Shown: positions 7,834-16,824 of the stretch, piece by piece
Numbering within the stretch: position 1 is the stretch's first letter
Layout of the letters: every line of letters begins with the position of its first letter
NCBI GenBank assembly: GCA_963835735.1
Contig: CAWIGP010000007.1
Span: forward strand, 124,001 to 188,000
Direction of reading: 5' to 3'
DNA: 64,000 nucleotides
Origin: DASQMT01 sp963835735
GTDB lineage: Bacteria > Actinomycetota > Thermoleophilia > Solirubrobacterales > Solirubrobacteraceae
Translations under genes and position numbers: made by a program
Notes under the pieces: model-generated
The model's input: only the letters and a program-made list of their open reading frames with translations
Database searches by the model: none
Told to the model about the DNA's origin: nothing

Positions 7834-8316
7834 ATGACCACGAAGGCAGACTTCACCGAGGAAGAGTGGACCCGTCTCAAGCGCGGGCCGTTCATCGCCG
7901 GGCTGGCGATCTCGATCGCCGACCCGGGCGGGCCGATCGAGGCGATCAAGGAGACAGCGGCGGCGCTGAAGACCGTGACCGGCGCGACGGACTCCGGCGC
8001 GCTCGTCGGGGCGATCGCGAGCGACGTCACCGCCGAGGCGCGCGCGCGCAAGAACCCGCTCGCCGGCTTCAAGCCGAAGGGCGCGCTCGCGGGGCAGGAG
8101 ATCCTCGAGGAGCTGCGCGGCGTCAACGCGATCGTCAGCGAGAAGGCGACGCCGGAGGAGGCGGAGGCCTACCGCGGCTGGCTGCTCGCCTCCGCCAAGG
8201 AGTCGGCCGACGCGGCGAAGGAGGGCGGCTTCCTCGGCTTCCATGCCGAGCGCGTGAGCGAGGGCGAGCAGCGGATGCTCGACGAGCTCGCCAAGGTGCT
8301 CGCGCCGCCCGCCTGA
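7834..8316 (+). CDS. conserved hypothetical helical protein, 160 aa
   Basis: A soluble, mostly helical protein of unknown function. It opens with FTEEEWTRLKRGPFIAGLAIS and has several alanine-rich helices (AIKETAAALKTVTGATDSG, EEAEAYRGWLLASAKES) and an acidic tail before APPA. No catalytic motif is visible. TACGCT at 7822-7827 is exactly six bases before the ATG at 7834, the signature of a leaderless actinobacterial promoter, and it diverges from the RES/Xre pair across the palindrome at 7790-7806. Whether that operator also controls this gene is unknown. Confidence 0.75.
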   Translation: MTTKADFTEEEWTRLKRGPFIAGLAISIADPGGPIEAIKETAAALKTVTGATDSGALVGAIASDVTAEARARKNPLAGFKPKGALAGQEILEELRGVNAIVSEKATPEEAEAYRGWLLASAKESADAAKEGGFLGFHAERVSEGEQRMLDELAKVLAPPA

Positions 8317-8394
8317 GCGCTCCTCGCGCACCCGGCATCGGCCGAGTCGACGCACGAGTGACCCGATCGGGCCGCTCGCGCGCATTGAACCGGT

Positions 8395-9423
8395 ATGACC
8401 ATCCGGCGCGCCCTCCTTCCCCCGGCGCTCCTGGTGACGCTGCTGCTCGGCGCCCAGCGAGCGGAAGCCGCGACCTTCCTCGGGTCGCCCGACACGACCG
8501 CGGCACCCGACGCGTTCGCCTGCGCGGCCTGTCCCCCGGGCACGGGTGTCGGCATGCAGCAGTTCGCGCTGCGCGGCGCCGAGGTGGAGGCGCCCGAGGA
8601 CGGCGTGCTCGTCTCGGCCAGCGTGCACGCCAAGCGGATCGCCGGCGCCGAGCCCCCGCGGATCGCGGTCCTGCGGCCGGGCGACGACGGCGTCGGCGTC
8701 ACGGTCGTCGCCTCGGCGCCGCTCCCGGTCTCCTCCCCGGCCGGCGCGATGCACGAGGTCGAGGGCCTCAACCTCCCGATGCAGGCCGGCGACTCGATCG
8801 GCTTCCTGTTCACCCCCGGCGAGGTCGATCTGGGCGTCCGCGGGCGCCCGCGCCCGGACGGCGCGGTGCAGTCGTTCGCGACCCCGTGCGCACCGTGCGG
8901 GATGGATGGCGGGACCGGCACGGAGCTGCTGTTCGACGGCGTGCTCGAGCCCGACGTCGACGCCGACGGGCTCGGCGACGAGTCGCAGGATCCCGACGGC
9001 GGCGGCCTCGGGCTGGACTGGGAGGACGACTGGTTCGAGGACTTCGAGGAGGGCGACGAGCTCGACGAGGACTTCTTCGACGATGACTCGCCCGCGGCGC
9101 GGCGCAAGCTGAAGCTGCTCGACGTCGACCGCCGCCGCGGCGGCAGCGCGACGATGCTGTTGCGCGTCCCGCGCGCCGGCCGCGTGAGCGCCGCGATCAC
9201 GCTGCCCGCCAACCGCCGCAGCGGCGCCGGCCCGTTCCTGACGATCCTGACCGGCGACATGCGCGTCAAGCGTGCAGGGCGCGTCCGGCTCAAGCTCGAC
9301 TCGACCACGCCCGGCGCGCGCGTGCTGGGCCGCCGCCCGAAGCTGCGCACGAAGGTGGTCGTCTCGCTGCTGCCGCGCAGCACCTCGCCGCTCAAGGTGC
9401 TGATGCGCTCGGCCAGGCTGTAG
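8395..9423 (+). CDS. secreted protein with acidic DxDxDG-type linker, unknown function
   Basis: A 342-residue exported protein with a signal peptide (ALLPPALLVTLLLGAQRAEA). The N-terminal half is beta-rich with Cys pairs (FACAACPPG, PCAPCGMDGG). At about residues 185-235 is a very acidic linker starting DVDADGLGDESQDPDGGG, which resembles thrombospondin-type-3 or EF-hand calcium loops, followed by a run rich in Asp, Glu, Phe and Trp. The C-terminal 100 residues are basic and beta-rich, as in other secreted proteins of this window. It probably sits outside the cell and may bind calcium; function unknown. Confidence 0.7.
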   Translation: MTIRRALLPPALLVTLLLGAQRAEAATFLGSPDTTAAPDAFACAACPPGTGVGMQQFALRGAEVEAPEDGVLVSASVHAKRIAGAEPPRIAVLRPGDDGVGVTVVASAPLPVSSPAGAMHEVEGLNLPMQAGDSIGFLFTPGEVDLGVRGRPRPDGAVQSFATPCAPCGMDGGTGTELLFDGVLEPDVDADGLGDESQDPDGGGLGLDWEDDWFEDFEEGDELDEDFFDDDSPAARRKLKLLDVDRRRGGSATMLLRVPRAGRVSAAITLPANRRSGAGPFLTILTGDMRVKRAGRVRLKLDSTTPGARVLGRRPKLRTKVVVSLLPRSTSPLKVLMRSARL

Positions 9424-9429
9424 CTCAGA

Positions 9430-9462
9430 CGCCGGCTGAGACGGGGGATAGCCCCCCGGCGG
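9430..9462 (+). terminator. GC-rich hairpin after the secreted-protein gene
   Basis: CGCCGG, GGGGG, the loop ATAG, CCCCC and CCGGCG follow the stop of the upstream gene and can fold into one strong hairpin. No T-tract follows, which is common for actinobacterial terminators. Confidence 0.45.
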
Positions 9463-9537
9463 CGCAGGGGGAGCGCTGCGCGCGATCCGGTACCGCGCCC
9501 CAAGGAATCGCCGCCGTGCCGCTGCCACGTTGGCGGC

Positions 9538-11682
9538 ATGTCCCTTCATCCCACTTCTCCTGTCCGGCGCATCGCCGGCGTCGCCGCACGTCACCCCAGG
9601 GCCGCGATCGCGCTCTGGCTGGCGCTGGTCATCGGCTGCATCGTCGCGGGCGGCATGGCGGGCACCCGCGCGATGACCGACACCGAGGCGGGCGCCGGGC
9701 AGTCGGCACAGGCCGACAAACGCATCGAGGCCGCCGGCCTCGATGATCCCGCCGTCGAGAGCGTCCTGATCCGCTCCGGCGACGCGCGGCAGACCGCCTC
9801 CGCCGCCGCCGACCTCGAGCGGCGACTGCGCGACGGCACCGACGCGAAGAGCGTTCAAGGCCCCGCCGAGGCTCCCGAGCTCGCCAAGGCCGGCGGGCGC
9901 GTCGTGCTCGTCCAGGCCCGCCTGCGCGGCGACCCCGACGACGCCCCCGATCGCGCCGACGGCGTCGCGGCGGCGGTGCGGACCGTCCGCTCCGCCCATC
10001 CCGGCGTCACCCTGCAGCAGGCCGGGCCCGGCTCGTTCGACTCCACGATCACCGACATGGTCGAGGAGGACCTGCAGCGCGCCGAGCTGATCTCGATCCC
10101 GATCACGCTGATCATCCTGGTGATCGCATTCGGCGCGCTGGTCGCCGCTCTCGTGCCGCTCGTGCTGGGCATCACCGCCGTCGCCGCCGCGATGGGCGCG
10201 CTCGGCGTGGTGTCGCAGATCGCGCCGACCAGCGACACGACCGCGTCGGTCGTCGTGCTGATCGGCCTGGCCGTGGGCGTCGATTACTCGCTCTTCTACA
10301 TCCGGCGCGAGCGCGAGGAACGGCGCGCCGGGCGCGGCCCGGCCGCGGCGCTCGATGCCGCATCGGCGACCGTCGGCCGCGCGATCCTCGTCTCCGGCCT
10401 CACGGTGATGGTCGCACTCGCCGGCCTGTTGCTGTCCGGCAGCGCCGTGTTCGTCTCGATCGGCCTCGCCACGATGCTCGTGGTCGCGATCGCGGTGCTC
10501 GGCTCGCTGACCGTGCTGCCCGCGCTGCTCGCGCTGCTGGGCGACCGGATCGACCGCGGGCGCCTGCCGCGCTTCCGGCGCCGCCGGCCGCGCCCGGCGC
10601 GCGCGACGGCGTGGGAGCGGATCGCGCGCACGGTCACCCGTCGGCCGCTGGCTGCGCTGGTCACCTCGGTCAGCCTGCTCGGCGCGCTGGCGGTGCCGGT
10701 GATCGACCTCGACACCGGCGACGCCGGCATCTCGAGCCTGCCGAAGGACATGCCGATCGTGCAGGCACAGCACGCGATCGAGCGGGAGTTCCCCGGCGCG
10801 CCGTCGACCGCGCAGCTCGTGGTTCGCGGCGACGGGCTCGACGCGAAGCGCGCCGAGCTCGACGCGCTCGGCGCCCGCGCGGCCAAGGCCGTCGGCGGCG
10901 AGGCCGCGGTGCGGGTCGACGTGGCGCGCAACGGCCGGACCGCGATCGTGGCGGTCCCGATGTCGGCCGTCGGCGCCGAGCAGGAGCGGCGCGCCGTCGA
11001 GCTGCTGCGCGACCGCGTCGCGCCGACCGCGCCCGGCGACGAGACGCTCGTCACGGGCGAGGCGGCACGCTCGGCCGACTTCGCGAGCCAGATCTCGACC
11101 GCGACGCCGGCGGTGATCGGCTTCGTGCTCGCGCTTGCGTTCGCGCTGCTGCTGTGGGCGTTCCGCTCGCCGAAGCTCGCCGCCGCCGTGGTCGGGCTCA
11201 ACCTGCTGTCGGTCGGCGCGGCGTTCGGACTGATGGTCGCGGTGTTCCAGAACACGTGGGCCGAGGACCTGCTCGGCTTCACTTCGAGCGGCACGATCGT
11301 GTCGTGGCTGCCGTTGTTCTCCTTCGTCGTCCTGTTCGGGCTGTCGATGGACTACACCGTGCTCGTGCTCGAGCGGATCCGCGAGGCGCGCCGCGCCGGG
11401 CGGTCGCCCGCCGAGGCCACGGCGGAGGGCGTCGCCGCCACCGGCGGCACGGTCACCAGCGCCGCGGTCGTGATGGTGGCGATCTTCGCGGTGTTCGCGA
11501 CGCTGCGGCTGCTCGACATGAAGCAGATGGGCTTCGGGCTCGCGGCCGCCGTGCTGCTCGACGTCACGATCGTGCGCGGGGTCGCGCTCCCGGCGGCGAT
11601 CACGCTGCTGGGCGAGCGCGGCTGGAAGGTACGTGGCCCACACGGCCGACGCCGCGAGCGGCGGGTACAGGTCCATGCCTAG
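9538..11682 (+). CDS. MMPL family (RND-type) membrane transporter
   Basis: A 714-residue inner-membrane exporter of the MMPL/RND type with two halves, each a transmembrane helix, an extracytoplasmic domain and a five-helix bundle. The proton-relay motifs are clear: GLAVGVDYSLFYIRRERE in the first half and GLSMDYTVLVLERIREARR in the second, both with the Asp-Tyr pair. Family members export lipids, glycolipids or small molecules using the proton gradient; the cargo here is unknown. The C-terminus is short and basic. A two-component system starts 22 bases after its stop, so joint expression or regulation is plausible. Confidence 0.9.
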   Translation: MSLHPTSPVRRIAGVAARHPRAAIALWLALVIGCIVAGGMAGTRAMTDTEAGAGQSAQADKRIEAAGLDDPAVESVLIRSGDARQTASAAADLERRLRDGTDAKSVQGPAEAPELAKAGGRVVLVQARLRGDPDDAPDRADGVAAAVRTVRSAHPGVTLQQAGPGSFDSTITDMVEEDLQRAELISIPITLIILVIAFGALVAALVPLVLGITAVAAAMGALGVVSQIAPTSDTTASVVVLIGLAVGVDYSLFYIRREREERRAGRGPAAALDAASATVGRAILVSGLTVMVALAGLLLSGSAVFVSIGLATMLVVAIAVLGSLTVLPALLALLGDRIDRGRLPRFRRRRPRPARATAWERIARTVTRRPLAALVTSVSLLGALAVPVIDLDTGDAGISSLPKDMPIVQAQHAIEREFPGAPSTAQLVVRGDGLDAKRAELDALGARAAKAVGGEAAVRVDVARNGRTAIVAVPMSAVGAEQERRAVELLRDRVAPTAPGDETLVTGEAARSADFASQISTATPAVIGFVLALAFALLLWAFRSPKLAAAVVGLNLLSVGAAFGLMVAVFQNTWAEDLLGFTSSGTIVSWLPLFSFVVLFGLSMDYTVLVLERIREARRAGRSPAEATAEGVAATGGTVTSAAVVMVAIFAVFATLRLLDMKQMGFGLAAAVLLDVTIVRGVALPAAITLLGERGWKVRGPHGRRRERRVQVHA

Positions 11683-11704
11683 GATGGCCGCAGAGGAGTT
11701 GACC

Positions 11705-12721
11705 ATGGCGACGCGGCAGTCATCGATCAAGCGGGGCAGCGCGCTGTCACTGCAGATCGCGCTGTCCGCGTTCGTCGGGTTCATCGTGACGCTCCTGTGG
11801 GTGGTCACCGGCACGGACTACTTCTGGCCCGGCTGGGTCTGGTTCGCGCTGGCGATCGCCGCCGGCTTCCACCTGGTCGTCCTGCGCGGACTCTCGCCGG
11901 AGCCGCGTCCGCACCGGGCGCTGCGCATCCACGCCGAGGCGACCGCGCTGATCGTCTTCATCTACTTCGGCATCTGGGTGCTCGCGGGCGGCGGTGACTT
12001 CTGGCCGGTGTGGCCGCTGTCGGTGTTCGTGACGGCACTGGCGGTGCACGCCATCGTCGTCTGGCAGCGACCGCAGCGCCAGCAGGAGCTCGAGGAGCGC
12101 GTCGACGAGCTGACCCGGACGCGGCGCGGCGCGGTCGACGTCCAGGCGGCCCAGCTACGGCGGATCGAGCGCGACCTGCATGACGGCGCGCAGGCGCGGC
12201 TCGTCGCCCTCAGCATGCACCTCGGTCGCGCGGAGGCGCGGCTGGACGATCAGCCCGAGCTCGCCGAGCTGGTGCGGCAGGCGCGCGAGGAGGCCGGCTC
12301 GGCGATCGCCGAGCTGCGCGACCTCGCGCGCGGGATCGCCCCGCCGGTGTTGGCCGACCGCGGGCTCGCCGCGGCGCTGGAGGGTCTCGGCGGGCGCTCG
12401 GCGATCCCGGTCACGGTGCAGGCGGAGATCGGCGAGCGCCCGCCGCCGGTCGTCGAGACCGCGGCGTACTTCGTCGCCGCCGAGGCGCTCACCAACGCCG
12501 CCAAGCACGCCGGCGGCGCGCCTGCCCGCTTGCGCGCGTGGGAGGAGCGCGACACGCTGGTCGTCGAGGTCTCCGACAGCGGGACGGGCGGCGCCGACCC
12601 GAACGGCGGCGGGCTGACCGGGCTGCGCCACCGGGTCGAGGCGCTCGACGGGCGGCTGACGGTGACCAGTCCTGCCGGCGAGGGCACGACCGTTCGAGCG
12701 GAGCTGCCGTGCGGGTCGTGA
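11705..12721 (+). CDS. membrane sensor histidine kinase, NarL/DesK class
   Basis: A 338-residue kinase. The N-terminus has about four membrane segments in two WxxWxxFxxxxxxG-type pairs (DYFWPGWVWFALAIAAGFH and DFWPVWPLSVFVTALAVH), then a coiled coil (QQELEERVDELTRTR). A HisKA_3 dimerisation domain follows with the phospho-His in RIERDLHDGAQARLVAL (about residue 160), then an HATPase domain with N-box EALTNAAKHA and G-box GGGLTGLRHRVEAL. The ATG at 11705 has a GAGGAG ribosome site. It overlaps the response regulator gene by 13 bases. The signal is unknown; the upstream MMPL exporter is a candidate target. Confidence 0.88.
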   Translation: MATRQSSIKRGSALSLQIALSAFVGFIVTLLWVVTGTDYFWPGWVWFALAIAAGFHLVVLRGLSPEPRPHRALRIHAEATALIVFIYFGIWVLAGGGDFWPVWPLSVFVTALAVHAIVVWQRPQRQQELEERVDELTRTRRGAVDVQAAQLRRIERDLHDGAQARLVALSMHLGRAEARLDDQPELAELVRQAREEAGSAIAELRDLARGIAPPVLADRGLAAALEGLGGRSAIPVTVQAEIGERPPPVVETAAYFVAAEALTNAAKHAGGAPARLRAWEERDTLVVEVSDSGTGGADPNGGGLTGLRHRVEALDGRLTVTSPAGEGTTVRAELPCGS

Positions 12722-13362
12722 TCGCCGAGGACCTCGCGCTGCTGCGCGAGGGGATCGTGGCGCTGCTGCGCGAAGCCGGGATCGATGTGGTCGCCCAGGC
12801 CGAGGACGGCGAGGGCCTGCTGCGGATCGTCGGCGGGCACAAGCCGGATCTGGCGATCGTCGACGTGCGGCTGCCGCCGACGTTCACCGACGAGGGCCTG
12901 CGGGCGGCGTTGGAGGCGCGCCGCCGCCGGCCCGGGCTCGCGATCCTGATCCTCTCCCAGTACGTCGAGTCGGTGTACACCAGCGAGCTGCTCGCGTCGC
13001 AGGGCGAGGGCGGCGTGGGCTACCTGCTCAAGGAGCGCGTCGGCGACGTGCGCGGCTTCCTCGACGCGGTCGAGCGCGTCGCCTCCGGCGGCACCGCGCT
13101 GGACCGCGCGGTCGTCGCCGAGCTCGTCCACGCGCGCGACGGTGGCGAAGGGCCGTTCGCCGACCTGACCCCGCGCGAGCGCGAGGTGATGGAGCTGATG
13201 GCCGAGGGCAGGACCAACGCCGCGATCGCCCGCGCGATGGTCGTCCAGCCCGGCGCGGTGGAGAAGCACATCTCGAGCATCTTCAGCAAGCTGGACCTGC
13301 CGGCGACCGACGACGACCACCGTCGCGTGCTCGCCGTGCTGGCATTCCTGCGGAACGCGTAA
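12709..13362 (+). CDS. LuxR/NarL-family response regulator
   Basis: A 217-residue response regulator. The receiver domain has acidic residues in VVIAEDLALLREG, the phospho-Asp in LAIVDVRLPP (about residue 50) and the Lys in GYLLKERVGD. The C-terminal LuxR helix-turn-helix reads LTPREREVMELMAEGRTNAA followed by VEKHISSIFSKLDL. The GTG at 12709 lies inside the end of the kinase gene, so the pair is translationally coupled and surely works together. It should bind DNA as a dimer after phosphorylation; targets are unknown. Confidence 0.9.
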   Translation: MRVVIAEDLALLREGIVALLREAGIDVVAQAEDGEGLLRIVGGHKPDLAIVDVRLPPTFTDEGLRAALEARRRRPGLAILILSQYVESVYTSELLASQGEGGVGYLLKERVGDVRGFLDAVERVASGGTALDRAVVAELVHARDGGEGPFADLTPREREVMELMAEGRTNAAIARAMVVQPGAVEKHISSIFSKLDLPATDDDHRRVLAVLAFLRNA

Positions 13363-13398
13363 CGCCGGCGCCCGGTCGGCGTAGGCAGATGAGCCACC

Positions 13399-14520
13399 AT
13401 GCGCTCCCTCTCCGACACGCCCAAGCCCACGCCGCGCGCGCTCGCGACGATCGTCCGGCGCCGCCTGCGCCCGCACGTGGCCGCAGTGCTGCAGACCGCG
13501 GTCGCCGCCGTCGCCGCCTGGTGGCTCGCGCTGCTGCTGCTGCCCAACGAGCGGCCGGCGTTCGCGTCGATCGCGGCGATCGTCGTGCTCGGCGCGACGT
13601 ACGGACGCCGCCGCCGCAACGCGATCGAACTGCTCGGCGGGATCGTGCTCGGCATCGCCATCGCGAGCGGGCTCGTCTTCCTGATCGGCAGCGGACCGCT
13701 GCAGATCGGCCTGCTCGTGGTCCTCGCGATGACCGCCGCGCTCGCGTTCCGCGGCGGCGAGCTGCTGGTCGGCGAGGCAGCGATCTCGGCGATCCTGATC
13801 GCGTCGTTCGAGCCGGTCGGCGACGGCTACTCGGCCGACCGCATCCTCGAGGGCCTGATCGGCGGCGGCATCGGTCTGGCCGTCGCGTCGTTCCTGCTCC
13901 CGCCCGATCCGGTCGCGATGGTCGGCCAGGTCGCGCAGACCGTGTTCGGCAAGCTCGGGCGCACGCTCGAGGAGACGGCCGGCGCGCTCGAGGGGGTCGA
14001 TCCGCGGCGCGCCGAGCGGGCGCTGCAGGCGGCCCGCGGCATGGACGACGACATCGACTCGTTGGAGGAGACGCTCTCGGTGGCGACCGAGACGGCGCGC
14101 TTCTCGCCCGCGCGGCGAGGCGGCCTGTGGCTCGTGCAGCGCTATGAGCAGACGATGCCCGCGCTCGACTTCGCCGTCCGCAACACGCGCGTGCTCGCGC
14201 GCTACGGCGCGCGCCAGGTGCGGCTCGGGGAGCCGGCCCCACGGCTGGCGGGCGCGGTGCGCGAGCTCGCCGACGCAGTCTGGCTGCTGGCCGCCCAGTA
14301 CGAGCACCCCGACCACGCGACCGACGTGCGGCGCGTCGCCCTGGGTGCCGCGCGGATGGCCGAGGAGATCCACGACAGCGAGCCGTCGCTGCTGACGACG
14401 CAGATCGTCGGTCAGGTCCGCTCGGTCGCGGTCGACCTCGTGCGCGCGGCCGAATCGCTCGCCGGCAAGGCCGACGCTCCGGCCTGGGACATGCCGACCG
14501 AAGAGCTGCTCGCCGCCTGA
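13399..14520 (+). CDS. FUSC/ArAE-like membrane protein
   Basis: A 373-residue membrane protein with about six N-terminal transmembrane helices between residues 25 and 175, including the motif GATYGRRRRNAIELLGGIVLG, in which a basic cluster precedes a helix, as in the FUSC/aromatic acid exporter-like family. The C-terminal half is a soluble helical domain with coiled-coil character (LEETAGALEGVDPRRAERAL). Some relatives export aromatic acids; function in actinobacteria is not established. It follows the two-component pair by 36 bases on the same strand and may belong to that unit. Confidence 0.75.
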   Translation: MRSLSDTPKPTPRALATIVRRRLRPHVAAVLQTAVAAVAAWWLALLLLPNERPAFASIAAIVVLGATYGRRRRNAIELLGGIVLGIAIASGLVFLIGSGPLQIGLLVVLAMTAALAFRGGELLVGEAAISAILIASFEPVGDGYSADRILEGLIGGGIGLAVASFLLPPDPVAMVGQVAQTVFGKLGRTLEETAGALEGVDPRRAERALQAARGMDDDIDSLEETLSVATETARFSPARRGGLWLVQRYEQTMPALDFAVRNTRVLARYGARQVRLGEPAPRLAGAVRELADAVWLLAAQYEHPDHATDVRRVALGAARMAEEIHDSEPSLLTTQIVGQVRSVAVDLVRAAESLAGKADAPAWDMPTEELLAA

Positions 14521-14585
14521 CCGACTCGCCGTCACTTTTGCGACAGCCATAGAAGTGGACCGTCGCCCGTCGCGTTCGTCTCGCA

Positions 14586-16802
14586 GTGAGGCGCTGGGTG
14601 AAGGTATCGGCGGTTGCGCTCGTTGCGCTCGTGATCGGCGTGGTGGCCGCGCCCGGCGAGGGCGCGGGGGATCCATGCGCCACACCGGCGAACGAGATCG
14701 TCGCCGAGAACTGCAAGCCAGGCGCGCCTGCGAGCGAGGTCGACATCGCCGGAGCCGGGCCTGGGCCGGTGCGCGGCTTCGCCACCGACATCAGCGTCGA
14801 CCAAGGCGGAACGGTCCAGTTCAAGATCGACGCGAACGCGTCCTACGCGCTCGACATCTACCGGCTCGGCTACTACGGCGGCGCGGGCGCGCGTAAGGTC
14901 GACTCGCTCGGGACGCTGCCGGCACAGCCCCAGCCGGCGTGCAACGAGGACGCGGGCACCGGGCTCGTGGACTGCGGCAACTGGGCGCCGTCGGCGAGCT
15001 GGGCGGTTCCGCCCGACTCGGTCTCGGGGATCTACCTCGCGGTGCCCAAGCAGGGCGGCACCCCGCTCAGCCACATCGTGTTCGTGGTGCGCGACGACGA
15101 CGGCGGCTCGGAGCTTCTGTTCCAGACCTCGGACACGACCTGGCAGGCATACAACGCGTACGGCGGCAACTCGCTCTACACGGGCTCGCCGGACGGTCGC
15201 GCATACGCGGTCTCCTACAACCGGCCGTTCACGACGGCGGACAACGCGATCGAGGACTTCCTGTTCAACAGCGAGTACCCGATGGTCCGCTGGCTGGAGC
15301 GCAACGGGTACGACGTCAGCTACTTCACCGGCGTAGACAGCGACCGGCGCGGGGCCGAGATCCGTGAGCACCGGGGGTTCCTATCGGTCGGCCACGACGA
15401 GTACTGGTCGGGTCCGCAACGCGCCAACGTGGAGGCGGCCCGCGACGCCGGCGTGAACCTCGCATTCTTCAGCGGCAACGAGGTGTTCTGGAAGACCCGC
15501 TGGACGAACGGGCACCGGACGCTGGTCTGCTTCAAGGAGACCCACGCCGGCGCGAAGATCGACCCGGATCCCGCGACCTGGACCGGAACCTGGCGCGATC
15601 CGCGCGCGTTCAACCCCGAGGGCGAACGGCCGGAGAACGCGCTGACCGGGACGTGGTTCTCCGTCAACTCCGGCACGCGCGCGATCACGGTGCCGGCCGC
15701 CGACGGAAAGCTGCGCCTGTGGCGCGGCACGAGCGTCGCGAACCTGGCTCCGGGGGACACGGCCACGCTCACCGACGACACGCTCGGATACGAGTGGGAC
15801 TCGGCACCGGACAACGGCGCGGCGCCGGCCGGGCTCGTGCGCGTGTCCACGACGACCGCGGCGGGCGTCGAGGTCCTGCAGGACTACGGTTCGACGTACG
15901 GCTCCGGGACGGAGACGCACCACCTCACGCTCTACCGCGACACCAACGGCGCCGGTCCCGACGCGCTCGTCTTCGGCGCCGGGACGATCCAGTGGCCCTG
16001 GGGGCTCGACGACATCCACGAGCGCGGCAACCCGGCGGTGAGTCCGGCGATGCAGCAGGCGACGGCCAACCTGTTCGCCGACATGGGCGCGCAGCCGGGG
16101 TCGCTGCAGGGCGACCTGCAGCCCGCCGTGGCCTCGACCGACACGACCCCGCCGACGAGCACGATCGACCCACCGGCCACGCTCGCCGTCGCGGCCGGGT
16201 CGCCGGAGACGATCCACGGCACAGCGACCGACGCCGGCGGCGGCCGCGTCGGTGCCGTCGAGGTCTCGGTCGACGGCGGCGTCAGGTGGCATCCGGCGAC
16301 GGGCCGCGAGCAGTGGAGCTTCACGTGGACGCCCGCGCAGAGCGGCGACGTGACGCCGCTCGCGCGGGCCAGCGACGACAGCGCCAACCTGTTCGGCGCC
16401 GATCAGACGTCGGGAGGCGCGGCTCCTTCGACCGGCACGACCGCGGTCGGGTCCTCGGGGACGCGCGGCCGCGATACCGCCGCAGCGCGCGTGCGCGTGC
16501 GCATCGCGTCGCGCCGCGTGCGCATGTCACGCGCCGGAACCGTCCGGCTGCGCGTCTTCTGCCCGGCCGGCGGCGCCGACTGCCGCGTGACAGTCCGCCT
16601 GCGCCGCCACGGCCGCACGATCGCGCGCGCGACGCGGACGGTGAAGCGTGATCGCGCGCGCGCGATCACGCTCCGCCTGGACCGGGCCACGCGGCGCAAG
16701 CTGATCCGCAAGCGGTCCCTGCGCGTGACCGCCGTGGCCACCGCCGGCGCCCTGACGACGCGCGCATCAATCCGGCTGCTCGCTCCGGGGGGAAGGCGAT
16801 GA
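14586..16802 (+). CDS. secreted N,N-dimethylformamidase beta-subunit-like protein
   Basis: A 738-residue exported protein. A signal peptide (VSAVALVALVIGVVAAPGEG) precedes a small beta domain (about residues 55-160) and a large domain resembling the C-terminal region of the N,N-dimethylformamidase large subunit (QTSDTTWQAYNAYGGNSLY, FLSVGHDEYWS, GVNLAFFSGNEVFWKTRW). An Ig-like domain (about 530-610) and a basic C-terminal domain ending IRLLAPGGRR follow. Despite the family name, exported Solirubrobacterales versions probably do not act on dimethylformamide; a surface role is more likely. The C-terminal domain is related to that of the next gene. The start is the GTG at 14586. Confidence 0.8.
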   Translation: MRRWVKVSAVALVALVIGVVAAPGEGAGDPCATPANEIVAENCKPGAPASEVDIAGAGPGPVRGFATDISVDQGGTVQFKIDANASYALDIYRLGYYGGAGARKVDSLGTLPAQPQPACNEDAGTGLVDCGNWAPSASWAVPPDSVSGIYLAVPKQGGTPLSHIVFVVRDDDGGSELLFQTSDTTWQAYNAYGGNSLYTGSPDGRAYAVSYNRPFTTADNAIEDFLFNSEYPMVRWLERNGYDVSYFTGVDSDRRGAEIREHRGFLSVGHDEYWSGPQRANVEAARDAGVNLAFFSGNEVFWKTRWTNGHRTLVCFKETHAGAKIDPDPATWTGTWRDPRAFNPEGERPENALTGTWFSVNSGTRAITVPAADGKLRLWRGTSVANLAPGDTATLTDDTLGYEWDSAPDNGAAPAGLVRVSTTTAAGVEVLQDYGSTYGSGTETHHLTLYRDTNGAGPDALVFGAGTIQWPWGLDDIHERGNPAVSPAMQQATANLFADMGAQPGSLQGDLQPAVASTDTTPPTSTIDPPATLAVAAGSPETIHGTATDAGGGRVGAVEVSVDGGVRWHPATGREQWSFTWTPAQSGDVTPLARASDDSANLFGADQTSGGAAPSTGTTAVGSSGTRGRDTAAARVRVRIASRRVRMSRAGTVRLRVFCPAGGADCRVTVRLRRHGRTIARATRTVKRDRARAITLRLDRATRRKLIRKRSLRVTAVATAGALTTRASIRLLAPGGRR

Positions 16803-16824
16803 GCCGCAGACACACAGGAGACGC

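Noticed and set aside
7774..11814. A very long minus-strand open frame running through the antitoxin and the MMPL gene
   Set aside because: Only its last 110 codons (the antitoxin) look like a protein. The rest is the reverse shadow of the MMPL and neighbouring plus-strand genes, common in such GC-rich DNA.
14521..14585. Inverted repeat around CACTTTTGCGACAGCCATAGAAGTG
   Set aside because: Arms are short and interrupted; too weak to call a terminator or operator.
12250..14685. An 811-codon minus-strand frame opposite the two-component and FUSC genes
   Set aside because: No recognisable motif; genes on the plus strand have clear domains and coupled starts.
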